Counted from the stretch's first letter, positions 11,541 through 23,328 are shown. The stretch is 64,000 nt of DNA from Schistocerca nitens (GCF_023898315.1 NC_064614.1:499240109-499304108); one strand, 5' to 3'. Program-made: numbers and translations. The notes: generated by a model not told the origin, from the sequence alone.

Positions 11541-12074
11541 TCCAGAATGAGATTTTCACTCTGCAGCGCAATGTGCGCTGATATGAAACTTCCTGGCAGA
11601 TTAAAACTGTGTGCCCGACCGAGACTCGAACTCGGGACCTTTGCCTTTCGGGGGCAAGTGCTCTACCATCTGAGCTACCGAAGCACGACTCACGCCCGGT
11701 CCTCACAGCGAAAGGCAAAGGTCCCGAGTTCGAGTCTCGGTCGGGCACACAGTTTTAATCCGCCAGGAAGTTTCATATCAGCGCACACTCCGTTACCAAG
11801 TGAAAATCTCATTCTGGAAACATCCCCCAGGCTGTGGCTAAGCCATGTCTCCGCAGTATCCTTTCTTTCAGGAGTGCTAGTTCTGCAAGGTTCGCAGGAG
11901 AGCTTCTGTAAAGTTTGGAAGGTAGGAGACGAGGTACTGGCAGAAGTAAAGCTGTCAGGACCGGGCGTGAGTCGTGCTTCGGTAGCTCAGATGGTAGAGC
12001 ACTTGCCCGCGAAAGGCAAAGGTCCCGAGTTCGAGTCTCGGTCGGGCACACAGTTTTAATCTGCCAGGAAGTTT
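11541..12074. mobile_element. Palindromic tRNA-like retroposon (hairpin family H), composite
   Basis: Flanked by a perfect 14-bp direct repeat CAAAATTCAGAACT (11527-11540 and 12075-12088). The left half is an inverted repeat with about 109-bp arms (11542-11650 and 11709-11817) and a 58-bp loop. A second, direct unit follows (11818-12074). Each unit holds a tRNA-like core: A box GGTAGCTCAGATGGTAGAGC and B box GAGTTCGAGTCTCGG, where the T-arm can pair but the acceptor stem cannot. Outer ends carry CCAGAATGAGATTTTCACT. It is not a functional tRNA gene. It could be a twin-primed SINE or a foldback element. Confidence 0.85.
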
Positions 12075-12088
12075 CAAAATTCAGAACT

Positions 12089-12407
12089 GATTATGACTGA
12101 AAACCACGTCTGATACCATAGCATAACATGACTAGTCCACTGAGTGCCTGCTTGACTACCCCAAATGTTCTTGTTCTTGTCAGCTGTATTGGAGGCTACC
12201 TCAGAATTTAAACACCGGTGTTCTTCTTGTTACAAATGATCTGAAGATGTCGATTTAATTTCGCTGTAACTAGTAATCACTGTGTATTTTTTGTTCGATC
12301 TGGGGAATAAACTTCTTTAATAAGAAGAACAACCGTGTTCTAACTGTAAAACACCTTCTGACTTCACACTTAGACACCGCCTGAGATATAACCACAATGC
12401 ATTATGT
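12089..12407. other. No recognised feature
   Basis: Nothing assignable. Confidence 0.35.
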
Positions 12408-12640
12408 GTACGCATTCGGGAGGACGACGGTTCAATCCCGTCTCCGGCCATCCTGATTTAGGTTTTCCGTGATTTCCCTAAATCGTTTCAGGCAAATGCC
12501 GGGATGGTTCCTTTGAAAGGGCACGGCCGATTTCCTTCCCAATCCTTCCCTAACCCGAGCTTGCGCTCCGTCTCTAATGACCTCGTTGTCGACGGGACGT
12601 TAAACACTAACCACCACCACCACCACCATTATGTGTACAC
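12408..12640 (+). mobile_element. SINE-B, 5' truncated, tail type 2
   Basis: Starts inside the tRNA-like head (GCATTCGGGAGGACGACGG, B box GGTTCAATCCC). The body reads TTTTCCGTGATTTCCCTAAAT and GCCGGGATGGTTCCTTTGAA (the same blocks, antisense, at 18.5 and 47.7 kb). The tail is GTCGACGGGACGTTAAAC followed by a CCA run to 12627. Confidence 0.85.
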
Positions 12641-14084
12641 ATATATTTGCATTGTATGGCTAATGCCAGTATAAAATTTACTCTATGTCGCATTGTCATT
12701 AATAGGTTCTCACTGTTACGCTTATACGAATCCCACTTGTATCAACTGGACGAAGTGTGTGTAGCATCTTAGGCAGCCATGGGTAACCTATTGAATTCAA
12801 AATCATGCTTCTGCCCTATATAAGTTTACTTTTTACCCACTCAAATGACATCTTGTCCACCACAGCATTTGAGTGTTTCATGTGACCAACACAACAGGTC
12901 CTTAATAGAGTATAAACTTTTAGGTTTCGTAATAATTGTTACAAATTTGTTAAGTGGAAATACGATCGATAAATGATGTCTCAACAGTTTTAATACTATA
13001 CTGGTCACATACAGATATGTAATGATAATTATTTCAATGTAACACAGTTAACATTTGGCTTTTCAAAAAAGTAAATATAGATATCATAATGTTACATTTT
13101 GTATAGTATGATAAACTATGTGTCTGCTGTATCTAGGGGCCGAAGATGGTGAATTGTATCACCGAAACCGGACGTAAATAAATAAACCTAATCCATGCAC
13201 CTGAAGCTATTGTCATTATTGCAGATGCAATGTAATGTGATCGATTGTGGAGAAAAGCAGACCTTACATGAAAATTAAACGAGGTTTTAACAAGAAACAG
13301 AAACGAATTTGTTCTAGTGGTTGCACAACTGACTAAAACAGGAGTGAAAATCCTAGTATAGAATTTTAAAACCCACAGGCTCGTTGTTGCTTCATTCTGC
13401 AAGTGAAAATGGTATTTAATGAACATTGCAGGCCATTAGGATACGCCGCTGCCAGCCTGCGTGTCGTTCTTAACGCTTCGCTGGCCATGCGCCAGTCTTT
13501 TTCTGGGGTTTCTTCTTCCTTCGACAGTCGTCAGCTTTGTAACCCGGTTATGTTCACATAATCACTGACCGTCAGATGCGCGCTAAATCTCCGAAGATAA
13601 TAAAATAAAATGGTTAACGACCTAAGGCACAACTGCCAGAATTTTGTAAGACACGCTTTAGGTACGTATGTGTTGCTGTATAAGACTAACATATTTAACA
13701 CTTTACTGCGAGTTCAGAGGGAGCTTCGTCGGAGATTCAGTCAGAGCCGAAGCCTTGCTGGAAAATGGAAGCAGAGGAAAGTTTTAACGAGCATCGGGAC
13801 GCTCTTGTCAGAATTCTTTAATAATTTCAGAATGCACTGAAAAAGGTTTGATCAGCAGTGAGGCTCGTTAACAGATAAATATCATCCATCCAGTAGAGCA
13901 TTCAGCATACTGGAACAACGAAACATGACAGGAAGCTCAAATACTAAACTCTGTGTTCGGAAATTCTATTGTTGAATAACATGACATTGTAATTGCACCT
14001 TCGTTACGTACATAGACGCAAAAGCAACACAGAGGTTACTATTAAAAAATCGAAAACAACTCAATTCGCTCGAAAGGATATGTA
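12641..14084. other. No recognised feature
   Basis: AT-rich. GAAACCGGACGTAAATAAA near 13165 resembles sequences often found at ends of Penelope-like elements, but no coding part is adjacent. Nothing else recognised. Confidence 0.35.
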
Positions 14085-14534
14085 CGAGGGGCCTTGAATA
14101 AGTAACACAACACTTTTTTCTCAAATCAGGTTAGTTTTTTCAGGTTTTCAGTACAACATATTATTTACAACTGTGTTGGCTACAAAACCCTATTTTTCAA
14201 CATAATCTCCGTTCAATGCGACGCCCTTACGACGCCTTACTGGAAAGGTCTGTATGCCTCCACGCTACCACTCTATTGATCGACGTCGAAACCAACGTCT
14301 TGCAGCATCAATAACATTCGCATCTTCCACGTTTTGCTTTCCACGGAGTGCATCCTTCATTGGGCCAAACAGATGGAAGACCTTTGTAGCCTTCTGTTAG
14401 GCCGTGAAGAACCAAGCTGGCACACACCTTTGAGTACGCTAATTGGTGATCGCGTGTGACACAGACGTCCAGTTGAGTAACGTGGTGTTTGATTGTGATC
14501 CATCGATCAGCTCGAATGAATGTCCGCACCTTAC
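14085..14534 (-). mobile_element. Mariner-like element, internally deleted
   Basis: Terminal sequence CGAGGGGCCTTGAATAAGTA follows a TA (14083-14084). Antisense C-terminal transposase sequence (near 14220-14360, with GPMKDAL-like coding) joins directly to N-terminal sequence at about 14365-14530, read as RTFIRADRWITIKHHVTQLDV. The catalytic middle is missing. The other end is truncated near 14534, next to a LINE fragment. Recognised from recall of a locust mariner family. Confidence 0.75.
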
Positions 14535-14720
14535 ATTATGTAAGGACTGTAGTAGGGAAGGCGAATGGTCGACTTCAGTTTATTGGGAGAATTTTAGGAA
14601 TGTGGTTCACCTGTGAAGCTGATCGCATATAGAACAGTAGTGTGCTGTATTATTCAGTACTGTTCGATTGTTTGGGAACCGCACCAAGCCGGATTAAAGG
14701 AAGACATAACATTTATGTGA
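14535..14720 (+). mobile_element. CR1-like LINE (family 2) fragment
   Basis: Plus strand. GTAGGGAAGGCGAATGG and on reads VVGKANGRLQFIGRIL, the RT C-terminal block also seen at 63.9 kb (VVGKVDSRLRFIGKIL). Short and broken. Confidence 0.65.
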
Positions 14721-15302
14721 TTGGATTAATATATGTGTTTTCCTTAACGTTATATTATTGTCAGTGGAGAGTTTAACACCCCTGAAATCACCGTTCCAAA
14801 TAAACTTTACTTTTCCTTACGAGCGGCTGGATGTTAATCCGCCTCCAGAAATCGGGCAGTGGCAGTTTGTCGAATTTCGAGGGTAATGTTATTTTAGTTA
14901 AATGACGTACAGGGGCGTTCAGTAAACATTGAGTGTTAAAATGGCTGTTAAGGCAGGAAACAAAATATTTCTCTTTTGCAAGTCCGACCAGAAACAAGGA
15001 AGACGAAATCATCGTTAACTGCCGCATAAGTGACTTTTAGGGATTACCTGAACACTTGACGTGAACATTTGTCTGGAGATAAAAAGTGGAGTATTGACGG
15101 ATAAAATTCAAGCGTTTTTCTGTGTCAGATAGGTTTATGAGAAATGGGAATCATCCACTGCGATTTAATAGCCGTGTCATAAAGTTTTTTTGAAATCAAG
15201 AAGAGCTGCTACACAAATTGAAACGACATTGACAAACAAAAACTGAAATAAGTCGAAATTAGCGGAAGAGGAATAATACGAGTAGCGATCAATGTGTTCG
15301 AA
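14721..15302. other. No recognised feature
   Basis: Nothing assignable; only short open frames. Confidence 0.35.
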
Positions 15303-15314
15303 ATTAAAGTACTG

Positions 15315-15506
15315 GGCCGGTGTGGCCGAGCGGTTCTAGGCGCTTTAGTCTGGAACCGCGCGACCGCTACGGTCCCAGGTTCGAATCCTGCCTCGGGCAT
15401 GGATGTGTGTGATGTCCTTAGGTTAGTTCGGTTTAAGTAGTTCTAAGTTCTAGGGGACTGATGACCTCAGATGTTAAGTTCCATAGTGCTCAGAGCCATT
15501 TGAACC
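15315..15506 (+). mobile_element. SINE-A
   Basis: Full-length copy with a 12-bp target duplication ATTAAAGTACTG (15303-15314 and 15507-15518). Confidence 0.94.
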
Positions 15507-15518
15507 ATTAAAGTACTG

Positions 15519-16336
15519 TCTACCAATGCGACGAAAATAAACAGACCGAAGTTCTACATATGGCCGCTTAGTGATCACATTGATACCGAGCCAGAGGACG
15601 ACACACGGAATACTGAAATACAGAAATTGTCCTTCGTCACTTTTTTCAATGAAAATCCTTTTACAGTTCCTCATTTAATTCTTCACACGAACTCCGAAGT
15701 GACGGGTATTGTTATAAAAAGACACGAAATAAAGAAACACAAATAAAACAAAAACAAAAAACAAATTATCGCCCAAGAGGAAAGGCAACTGGATCTGCTG
15801 TGATGCTAGTACGATTCTGTATAGATGATTAGGAAAGAAATTGCTTTTCTTTCCAGCAGCAGTGTTTCGTAGGTCGCTTAAACAACGAAACGTTCAGATC
15901 GATTGAAATAAGTTGCAGGTCAAGTAGGGTCGTCGGACAGTTTCACAAAACTATTCGTCTATGTCGCTGATGTCAATAAGTCGTATATTTACGAAACAAG
16001 CTTTACGTTCTTCTCTTCGGGAATGGACATGAACTCCACAAACAGCAGTCTCCTGAAGCACAGCTCACAACGTTCGTACGTGACGGCCAACGGCAGCAGA
16101 CAATGGCCCCAAGCTGATGACGCATTCCTCGTCTTTTGGAAGGTGTTTGATACATTTCTGCACTGCCACCTAATTAGCAAAATAAGTGCGTACGCAATAT
16201 CAATCCATCTTTGTGATTGAACTGAAGACTTCAAGACTCCCTATCATACAGAACTTAATATGTTGTTTTTAGCGGGGAGAAATCGTCAGATGTAAATACA
16301 GCTTCGGGCACATTCCAAGTATTATAGCAGCTTTAC
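15519..16336. other. No recognised feature
   Basis: An open stretch 16023-16220 (65 codons, plus) is open on both strands but matches nothing I recognise and has no convincing splice acceptor. Confidence 0.35.
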
Positions 16337-16350
16337 GGTTCACGACGTAT

Positions 16351-16546
16351 TGTTCCAATGGCTCCGAGCACTATGGGACTTCACTTCTGCTGTCATCAGT
16401 CCCCTAGAACTGGGAACTACTTAAATCTAACTAACCTAAGGACATCACACACATCAATGCCCGAGGCAGGATTCGAACCTGCGACCGTAGCGGTCGCGCG
16501 GTTCCAGGCTGTAGCGCCTAGAACCACTCGACCACACCGGCCGGCT
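16351..16546 (-). mobile_element. SINE-A
   Basis: Antisense full-length copy with a perfect 14-bp target duplication GGTTCACGACGTAT (16337-16350 and 16547-16560). Confidence 0.95.
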
Positions 16547-16560
16547 GGTTCACGACGTAT

Positions 16561-17649
16561 GTAAAAGGTTTGGTGGACTACGTTACAGTTTGCAGGAGAC
16601 TGTCCACTGAAGATGCTGTTGTGTGTTGGTAAATCACAAAGCGTAAACGTTGTGGCAAAATGCAGTAAGATGCGAAAGGGAGTGCTGTTTTGTGGAAGGA
16701 CGGGCGACGTGAACATAATTAGTATTAATCACAAGAATTTCAATCGTTTACTATGTAGCAGTATCCCTTCAGGAGAGATACACTGCAATTTGAATGAAGC
16801 AGGTAGTAAAATTATAGATATCACATCAGACATTAGTGCAGATATATCTTAGGGAAATCAAAATAGCCTGTTCTTGACATTAGTAATTTTATGCAACGCC
16901 TTTGTTCCTTTTCTTCACACTTCCTCTAAATGATGCCTGAGTTACAGCGTCCATCTAGGAACAAAGGCGAATTACTCCTCACTGCGCATCTTTAAAACGT
17001 TACATCATTTAATATTATTTTAGATTATTTTAGGATTTTACTGAGAGGCTGGTTGTTGCAGATCATTTGACGTGCTACTGATAGTTTGATGTTTTGCACC
17101 GCCATTTGAGTCCAAGAAGTGTAACGTTACATATATCTTCTACAGTTACAGTCGACTAGAGAGTGTCAGGTATATATCTTGTCATCGGTCATTTCTCCTG
17201 TAGGTCGTTTCCTATGTTTGCAAAGTGTGCTAGAGTCCAGCATACCTCGACTATAAGCTCAGCAGGTAACTGACTGAAAAGAAGAGGGCTCTTCAACGGC
17301 TTGAACCTTGAGCAGCCTGCTCTAACATTTGGGGTAGAGAATGGAACATGATTAAAGTACATGACGTAAAGCAATGTCAATAATGCTCGACGCTGGCAGC
17401 GCGTTAGAACTGCGGCGATTTTAGAGTCGTAGAATCAACTCCCGATTTGCAGTATCGACGGTGCATTGCTAGTGCTTTTAAAACGAATCACTAAACGCAG
17501 TTATCTGACATAGAACTTTTATTGTTTGTAGAGGAAATGTAAAGCTTTAAGAGGGTTATAAATGAAGGAGCAAATGGACTCAGAGACATGTAGTATTAAA
17601 ATTTTATATGTGTTATAAGGAGCAATCGTCTCACTTTCAATGATCTTAA
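16561..17649. other. No recognised feature
   Basis: No recognised repeat or gene. Confidence 0.35.
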
Positions 17650-18330
17650 TGATTCTGGGGAAATGTTATCTGTTCAAGGTGCCCTTTTACGAACAGATGT
17701 TTCAATGATTTGTAAAATTCTTCTCGCAGTATACATCATCCAGTTCCTCTCCTCTTCCCATAAAACTGTTATGAAGGCTGTGTCCATTTTTCTCATATAT
17801 ATTCCTTTCACCATACTGTCTTCTTTCCCTTGCTTAATACTTGCCCTCCGTCTGTTTACACACGCTCTTCCCTTTCCTCAAAAGTTTCTTTAATTTTCTT
17901 TCTATAGGGGACATCTACCTTTCCTACATTCATGCATATTTCTACAATTGTGCATTTGTCCTCTAAACAGTCCTATTTTGCAACTTTGCACTTCCCATGA
18001 ACGTCCTATTTTAGGCATCCTCTCGTGTATTCTACTTTTCCTGTTTCAAATCGTGAATTCTTATATTTTATCCTTTCATCAATCAAATTTTAGTAACTCC
18101 CACGTTATTAACGGTTTCATCATGAGGCTTGTCTTTTTACTTAGTTCTTCGTATGCTAATTTTCCTAAACCTCTTAAAGCTACCCATTCCTCTTCTATTG
18201 TATTCCTTTCTTTATTCCAGTTAATGGTTGCCTAATGCACTGTTTGATACCCTCCACGGTCTCTGGTTCTTTTAACATATCTAAGTCCCATCTCGTATTA
18301 ACTAAATGAAACACTTTTTTGCGTAGTTCT
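17650..18330 (-). mobile_element. LINE-3 fragment (region between endonuclease and RT)
   Basis: Low-complexity C/T-rich plus strand, with antisense blocks such as AAAGCTACCCATTCCTCTTC and CGGTCTCTGGTTCTTTTA. From memory these match the linker upstream of the RT in the LINE-3 family. No intact frame. Confidence 0.45.
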
Positions 18331-18473
18331 ACTAACTTTATTATTATTGTACGACCTAGGTTTCGCGTTACGAGCCCATTTTATAGTATATAACTGATCC
18401 CAAATATGACAGCCTAGAGGAGATAAACACGTCAACTTCTTAATATATTAATTATTGAGTTAAACTATTTAAG

Positions 18474-18720
18474 TGAAAGATTATTGTTTAATGTCCCAGC
18501 GACAGCGAGATCGTTGGAAACGGAGGAGCACAAGCTCAGATTCGGAAAGGATGGAGAAGGAAACCGGCCGTGACCTTTTCGAAAGAACCGTCCCGGCAGT
18601 TGCCTTACGCAAGTTAGGGAAATCACGGAAAATCTTATCTGAATGGCCGGATGGGGATTTGAACAGTTGTCCTCCCGAATGCGGGTCCAGTATCTGAACC
18701 ACTACGCCACCTCGCTTGTT
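18474..18720 (-). mobile_element. SINE-B, tail type 2
   Basis: Antisense copy. Near 18710 is the antisense tRNA-like head (A-box-like GAGGTGGCGTAGTGGTTCAG). The B box near 18660 is degraded. The body contains antisense GTGATTTCCCTAACTTG. The tail near 18485-18500 corresponds to CGCTGGGACATTAAAC, the same tail type as at 12.6 kb. Confidence 0.8.
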
Positions 18721-19467
18721 ACTGGTCGATGTTTTCTTATTTCTCCTTCCTTTTTCTTTCCAACTATCGAATTTCTGTTCCCTGTCAAGATTAAAGCTTC
18801 GCCTATTTTAATGTAGCGAACAATTTCTTATTTCCTGATGCATTTTTAATCTTTTCATCGCCTGTGGCACCGACAGGGATGAGTTAATGTTGCGGGTAGT
18901 GACCTTGTGCCTGTTCTGACGGTGATAAGCCTCTCACTGCCGCTATCGATTCTGAAAATGAATATGTCGAATGTGATTGCGCGAGCTCCTTTATGCTTCA
19001 ATTACGCTAAACGGTAGGTGTAGCGAGATGTACGGAATTGGCAAAATAAAACTGATCCAGAAAGTATTTATGAGACTGATGCGGAATTGACCCTTGTTAA
19101 TGAGCAAAATTCTGGAAACCGAGATTTCGATACACCAATCAGTTGCTGTCAGATAAGCATTCGCATCCCCCGCACGCTTTGTCCCGAGCACTTCGCTGTG
19201 TCACTGCGTTTGAATGAATGAGAGGCGGAGAGTGTTTCATGACCAGTTGAATGCAACACAGAATGGTGCTCATGACAAAACATAGCTTGTTCATTGAGAA
19301 ATGCTATGGAAAGCCCAGTTCGTGGGAAACGTGTGCGGAACTGTGTGCGCAAGAGTTTAAGAATGAAAGTGTTTAGGCAAAACCTCCAGCAAAATCTGCA
19401 GTGCTAAATTTAGAGCCATAATAGCGCGAATGGGCTCAGTATCGAATATAAACCGTAACTATTCGAA
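18721..19467. other. No recognised feature
   Basis: No recognised element. Confidence 0.35.
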
Positions 19468-19785
19468 AAGATCTATTGATCTGATGTAGTTAAATTTTCT
19501 TGGAGAGATACTGATCCTCAACTGTATCTGCGATAAGGGTAAAAGCTGCAGTAATGAATCGAAATCTCTGCCAAGGCTGGGACTTGAAATCAGGTCTCGT
19601 ACTTACTAGGCAGATGCGCTATCCACCACAGCACCCTGGCATTATTCCTAATACAGCTGCATAGAATACACTGCTCCGGTGCCCTCCGTAACACAAACTT
19701 CAAATCACATCTCAGCCCATCTTCACTTTTCACCTTCTTAAATCGCCAGTACTGCTGAGGCTCTTCTATATTGGAATATCTCAAA
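19468..19785 (-). mobile_element. SINE-D (tRNA-like), decayed
   Basis: Antisense tRNA-like core at 19570-19640: GTGGTGGATAGCGCATCTGCC (A box) and ATTTCAAGTCCCAGCCTTGGC (B box region). The flanking block TCTATTGATCTGATGTAGTTA recurs at 20044 as TCTATTGATATGATGTAATTA, so the two loci are copies of one family about 575 bp apart. Confidence 0.6.
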
Positions 19786-19980
19786 ATGTTCAAATGTGTG
19801 TGAAGTTCTAGGGGACCAAACTGCTAAGGTCATCGATCCCTAGTCTTACACACTACTTAAATTAACTTATGCTAAGAACAACATACACACCCAAGCCCGA
19901 GGGAGGACTCGAATCTCCGGCGGGACGGGCTGCGCAGCCCGTGACATGGCGCCCTAAACCGCTCGGCCACTTCGCGCGGC
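19786..19980 (-). mobile_element. SINE-C (tRNA-derived)
   Basis: Antisense. The head GCCGCGCGAAGTGGCCGAGCGG lies at 19959-19980. The degraded B box is read from GGACTCGAATCTCC. The tail TTCAAATGTGTGTGAAG lies at the left end. It differs from SINE-A in body and tail. Inserted between two SINE-D copies. A possible weak target duplication ATTGG-ATA was not confirmed. Confidence 0.75.
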
Positions 19981-20043
19981 ATTGGCATAGCACCACAGCG
20001 TTTTACGTAATGAGGAAATTCTACCTGTACCTTAGGATGGGTA

Positions 20044-20300
20044 ATCTATTGATATGATGTAATTACGTGTACCGGGAGGCACATTCAGTCTCAATTTTAT
20101 CTTCAATGAGGATGGGAGCTGGAGTAGCGATTTAAAACTTGTGCCAAGGCCGGGACTTGAACGTGGGTCTCCTGTTAAGTTGAAAGTTGTATTAGGGAAG
20201 GCACTAGACGAAGCTATTCCGTGCAGCTCTCTTAGACACGAAGCCAGGGAGGTGTAGTGTCTACCGGTTCTGCCTCGTAAGCAGCAGCCTTTGCACAAAT
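20044..20300 (-). mobile_element. SINE-D, second decayed copy
   Basis: Shares antisense GTGCCAAGGCCGGGACTTGAA and neighbouring blocks with 19468-19785. The tRNA-like B box is GTTCAAGTCCCGGCC. Too diverged to define ends. Confidence 0.55.
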
Positions 20301-20514
20301 TTTAATTTATTACTCCAGCTTCTATCCTTGTCCCGAAAACCGTTTGAAAATATGAGAATACGACTCAAGTGAACGAAAGCCTGGAACAAAACCCGATGAA
20401 TTCTTGGCACATCGGAAAATTAAGAGGGCATCGTGTCGAAACATTATCAAAAACGACCGGTAACTATGTCTTTACAAATTTACTGTTGTTCGCGAGTTAG
20501 CGTGCAGACGAACT

Positions 20515-21105
20515 TCCTCATGTTAAGTTGTGCCTGTGATTTCTGAGTGAAGTTGAACCAGAACTTTTTGATGCACAGTTTTTTTCTTCAAATGAGGCCC
20601 GGTTCAGCCTGTCAGGGTACGTGAACACACAGCTTCAATACGTAACAGAAAATTCCCGTCAGTACTTCGAAGCCGGCCGCGGTGGTCTAGCGGTTCTAGG
20701 CGCTCAGTCCGGAGCCGCGCGACTGCTACGGTCGCAGGTACGAATCCTGCCTCGGGCATGGATGTGTGTGATGTCCTTAGGTTAGTTAGGTTTAAGTAGT
20801 TCTAATTTCTAGGGGACTGATGACCTCAGATGTTAAGTCCCATAGTGCTCAGAGCCATTTGAGTACTTTGAAGAACCATCGCATACTCTCGAGAAAGGTG
20901 TTCGGTGCGCAATGTCTGGAATCCACATCGTATACGACGATTCTGTCACCAAACTTTTAATGCTAACCAATATGCCCAGAAACTGTGCAATACATATGTG
21001 GATCAACTCGCAGAAGATAAAAAAAAAGCAAATCTTCACATTCTGACCCAGATGGGTCAATCGCAACCGATTGGCCGCCACGTCACCATTTGTCAATGGC
21101 GTCAT
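20515..21105 (+). mobile_element. DDE transposase fragment (Tc1/mariner-related), split by SINE-A
   Basis: Plus strand. Before the SINE: EPELFDAQFFSSNEARFSL and then SGYVNTQ. After it: GVRCAMSGIHIVYDD. This is the SDEARFHLSGYVN...VWCA signature of an arthropod DDE transposase group that usually carries a psq-like HTH at its N-terminus. The catalytic Asp region is degraded (SDE to SNE) and the rest is out of frame. An old, dead fragment without visible ends. Confidence 0.6.
20672..20861 (+). mobile_element. SINE-A
   Basis: Inserted in the transposase fragment. The target duplication AGTACTTCGAA (20661-20671) and AGTACTTTGAA (20862-20872) has one mismatch. The B box carries one change (GGTACGAATCC). 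Confidence 0.93.
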
Positions 21106-21118
21106 TTAGATGCGGTAT

Positions 21119-21355
21119 GAAGGTGCGTGGGTCAGCACACAGCTCTCCCGGCCGTTGTCGACTTTCTTAACCTTGGAGCCCCTACTTGTAATTCAAGTTG
21201 CTGCTCAGATGATATCACGAGGCTGAGTGCACCAACTTCCAGGCCCCCCACCAAGAAAAAACTCCCTGTCAGTACGGAGTATCGAACCCGAGTCCTCGGT
21301 TTAGCACCCAGACATGCTGATCACAGAGTTAGGGAGTCGGCCACGGAAGTTAAAT
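21119..21355 (-). mobile_element. SINE-G: tRNA-like head on the 5S-SINE body
   Basis: On the minus strand the head has tRNA-like TGGCCGACTCC and the B box GGGTTCGATACT, then ACTGACAGGGAGTTTTTTC. The body then reads GGTGCACTCAGCCTCGTGAT, GAGCAGCAACTTG, GGGGCTCC and CGGCCGGGAGAGCTGTGTGC. These are the same blocks, in the same order, as the body of the 5S-headed SINE at 45.3 kb. No target duplication confirmed. Confidence 0.75.
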
Positions 21356-22228
21356 GACTCAATGGATGTCTTCAGTAAGACAGAGCAACAGCGTACACCA
21401 TCTTGTCAACCTTGTCACGAGTGCGTGAGGTATTCCGTGAGGAGAGGACAGTCAGCAGAGGGAGTGCAGTCTCCTGGCCAGCTTGATTGACTGATCTCTC
21501 TCCATGCTGATTTTTACGAGAAAGTTGAAGGGTCGGGTGTACTGAGTAATCCTCACACACTGGAAGAGCTACGTGACATTGAAAACACTATTGCTGCTAT
21601 CCCTCTGTCGGCGTACTACGCGTGTCTCACAGTTTAATAAATCGAACACAGTGCTGCATCGACTTCAACGGTGAGCATTTCCAGCATCTTCTGTGATGAT
21701 AGTTAATAAGAGTCAATTCTGTGTCAGTCTAATTGTAAGTATTTTCCGGGCGAGTTTTATGTTGCCCAGACTGTACAAAAGTGTTCCAGTGCGGAGAAGA
21801 GCTGGCAGGGTAACGAACGCGGCCAGCCCTTATCGGGGCGCGCGCACGCGCAGACACGCGTGACGACGGTTCTTCCGGAGGCCTAATGACTTGGGCTAAT
21901 TGCCGCCGTCGCTACGGAAACAGCCGCGGGCTGCGTGCTATGACCGCGGCAGGCTTCTGATTTCCCGTCACAAAAGGACTGTGTGCGCTAACAACCTTGT
22001 AGGCTTTGTGGCTTATATTGTCGAGTCACATTATAATCCGCCCCCCCTCCCCCCTCTAAGTGGGCCGTCTACGGGTTGCAGTCGAGACATCCGCCGTCTT
22101 GCAAGAGGCGCATAGGCAGTCAGTAACGTTCAAAACCAACTTGCAGGGATTCGGATAACCACCGACTTTTCGACAGGTGAACGCATTGGCATTTTCAAGA
22201 CACAAATGACAGGGTGTTCAGTTATAGA
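21356..22228. other. Unassigned, with a GC-rich stretch
   Basis: 21780-21960 is CpG-rich (for example GGGGCGCGCGCACGCGCAGA), unlike the AT-rich surroundings. No coding frame or repeat recognised. Confidence 0.4.
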
Positions 22229-23328
22229 AACACAGGGTCGGGTCACATTAATGTGATCTTCTGCAGCGCTGACGAGCAAGAAGAGTGTCAATGAGGCTCT
22301 GGAAGGAAGTCATGCCGCCTCCAGTGTCGTACGTAGCCAGCTGCGCGTTTCTCGTTTGACGAAACATGACACGAATCGGCTGATCTAGGTGGTCCTACAT
22401 ATCCCGATTGGGTTTTAATGCGGGGATTTTAGTGGTTAGGTGAGTGTGGTAAACTCATCCTGATGTTCTTCGAACCATTCACGTACTCTGCGAGCTGTGT
22501 GACACGGCGCATTGTCCTCATGGTAGACGCCAAACTGCATGGGGGGTTGGACATGGTTCCGAAGGATAGATCCATGCTTGTGTTAATCCATTGTGCCTTC
22601 CAGAATGACGAGATCACGCAGGTAATGTCAGAAAAAAAATCCTTTCCTGTGGCCTGGACTCCCTTGCTTCCAGATGTTGCACGCCGTACACCCCAACGGT
22701 CGTCAGTCCGATGGAGCATAAAATGGCATTCACGTAAAAACGCCACCTATGGCCAATCAGTGGACGTCCAGTTGCCGTATTGGCGTACAAATTCCAGCCG
22801 TCGACTCCGATAAGCAGCAGTCATCATGGGTGCACGAAGCGGACGCCTGTTGCAGAGGCAAGTGTGCACAACATTCGCTGAACGGCTGTTGAGGCGACAC
22901 TGTTGGTAATTCCTTTTTTCATCTGGGGGGCAGTTGCTCTACATTTGCACGTCTGTTCGCCCGTACACATCTCCGCAGCTATCGTTCAGTCCCTGTCATC
23001 TGTGGCCGGTGGTTTGCCACATTTGCCTCGACGCCGGTTATGGATAGTGCCATTTTGCCATGCACGGTGTATTTCAACCACGGCAGCACACGAACAATTT
23101 ACAAATTCAGTCATTTCGGAATACTTCCAGCTTTGGCCCAAGAGCCACTGATGATGCCCATTTGGACGGCAGGTAAATCGCTCCGTTTTCGCGTTACGAC
23201 AACGACTCCAGTGTTTTCCTAGTCCCCCGGACACGCTTCATGTAGCCTGCATTACTAGTGCTGCTACCTGTCACCTGTGAGTAGTAATTGGTGATCGACG
23301 TCGAACATAGTGACTGGACCGTGTAACA
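22229..23328 (-). mobile_element. Tc1-like DNA transposon, decayed, both ends visible
   Basis: The left end ACACAGGGTCGGGTCACATT and the right end (minus strand) ACACGGTCCAGTCAC are diverged inverted repeats, about 1.1 kb apart. The minus-strand transposase includes CHFMLHRTDDRWGVRRATS (family SDESRFMLHRTDGRWRVRRE). Many frame breaks. The assignment relies on recall of a related locust Tc1-like repeat. Confidence 0.65.

Noticed and set aside
13140-13190. GAAACCGG...AATAAA phrase (also minus strand near 56955)
   Set aside because: It resembles Penelope-type terminal sequence, but no coding or structural part lies next to it, so it is not called as an element.
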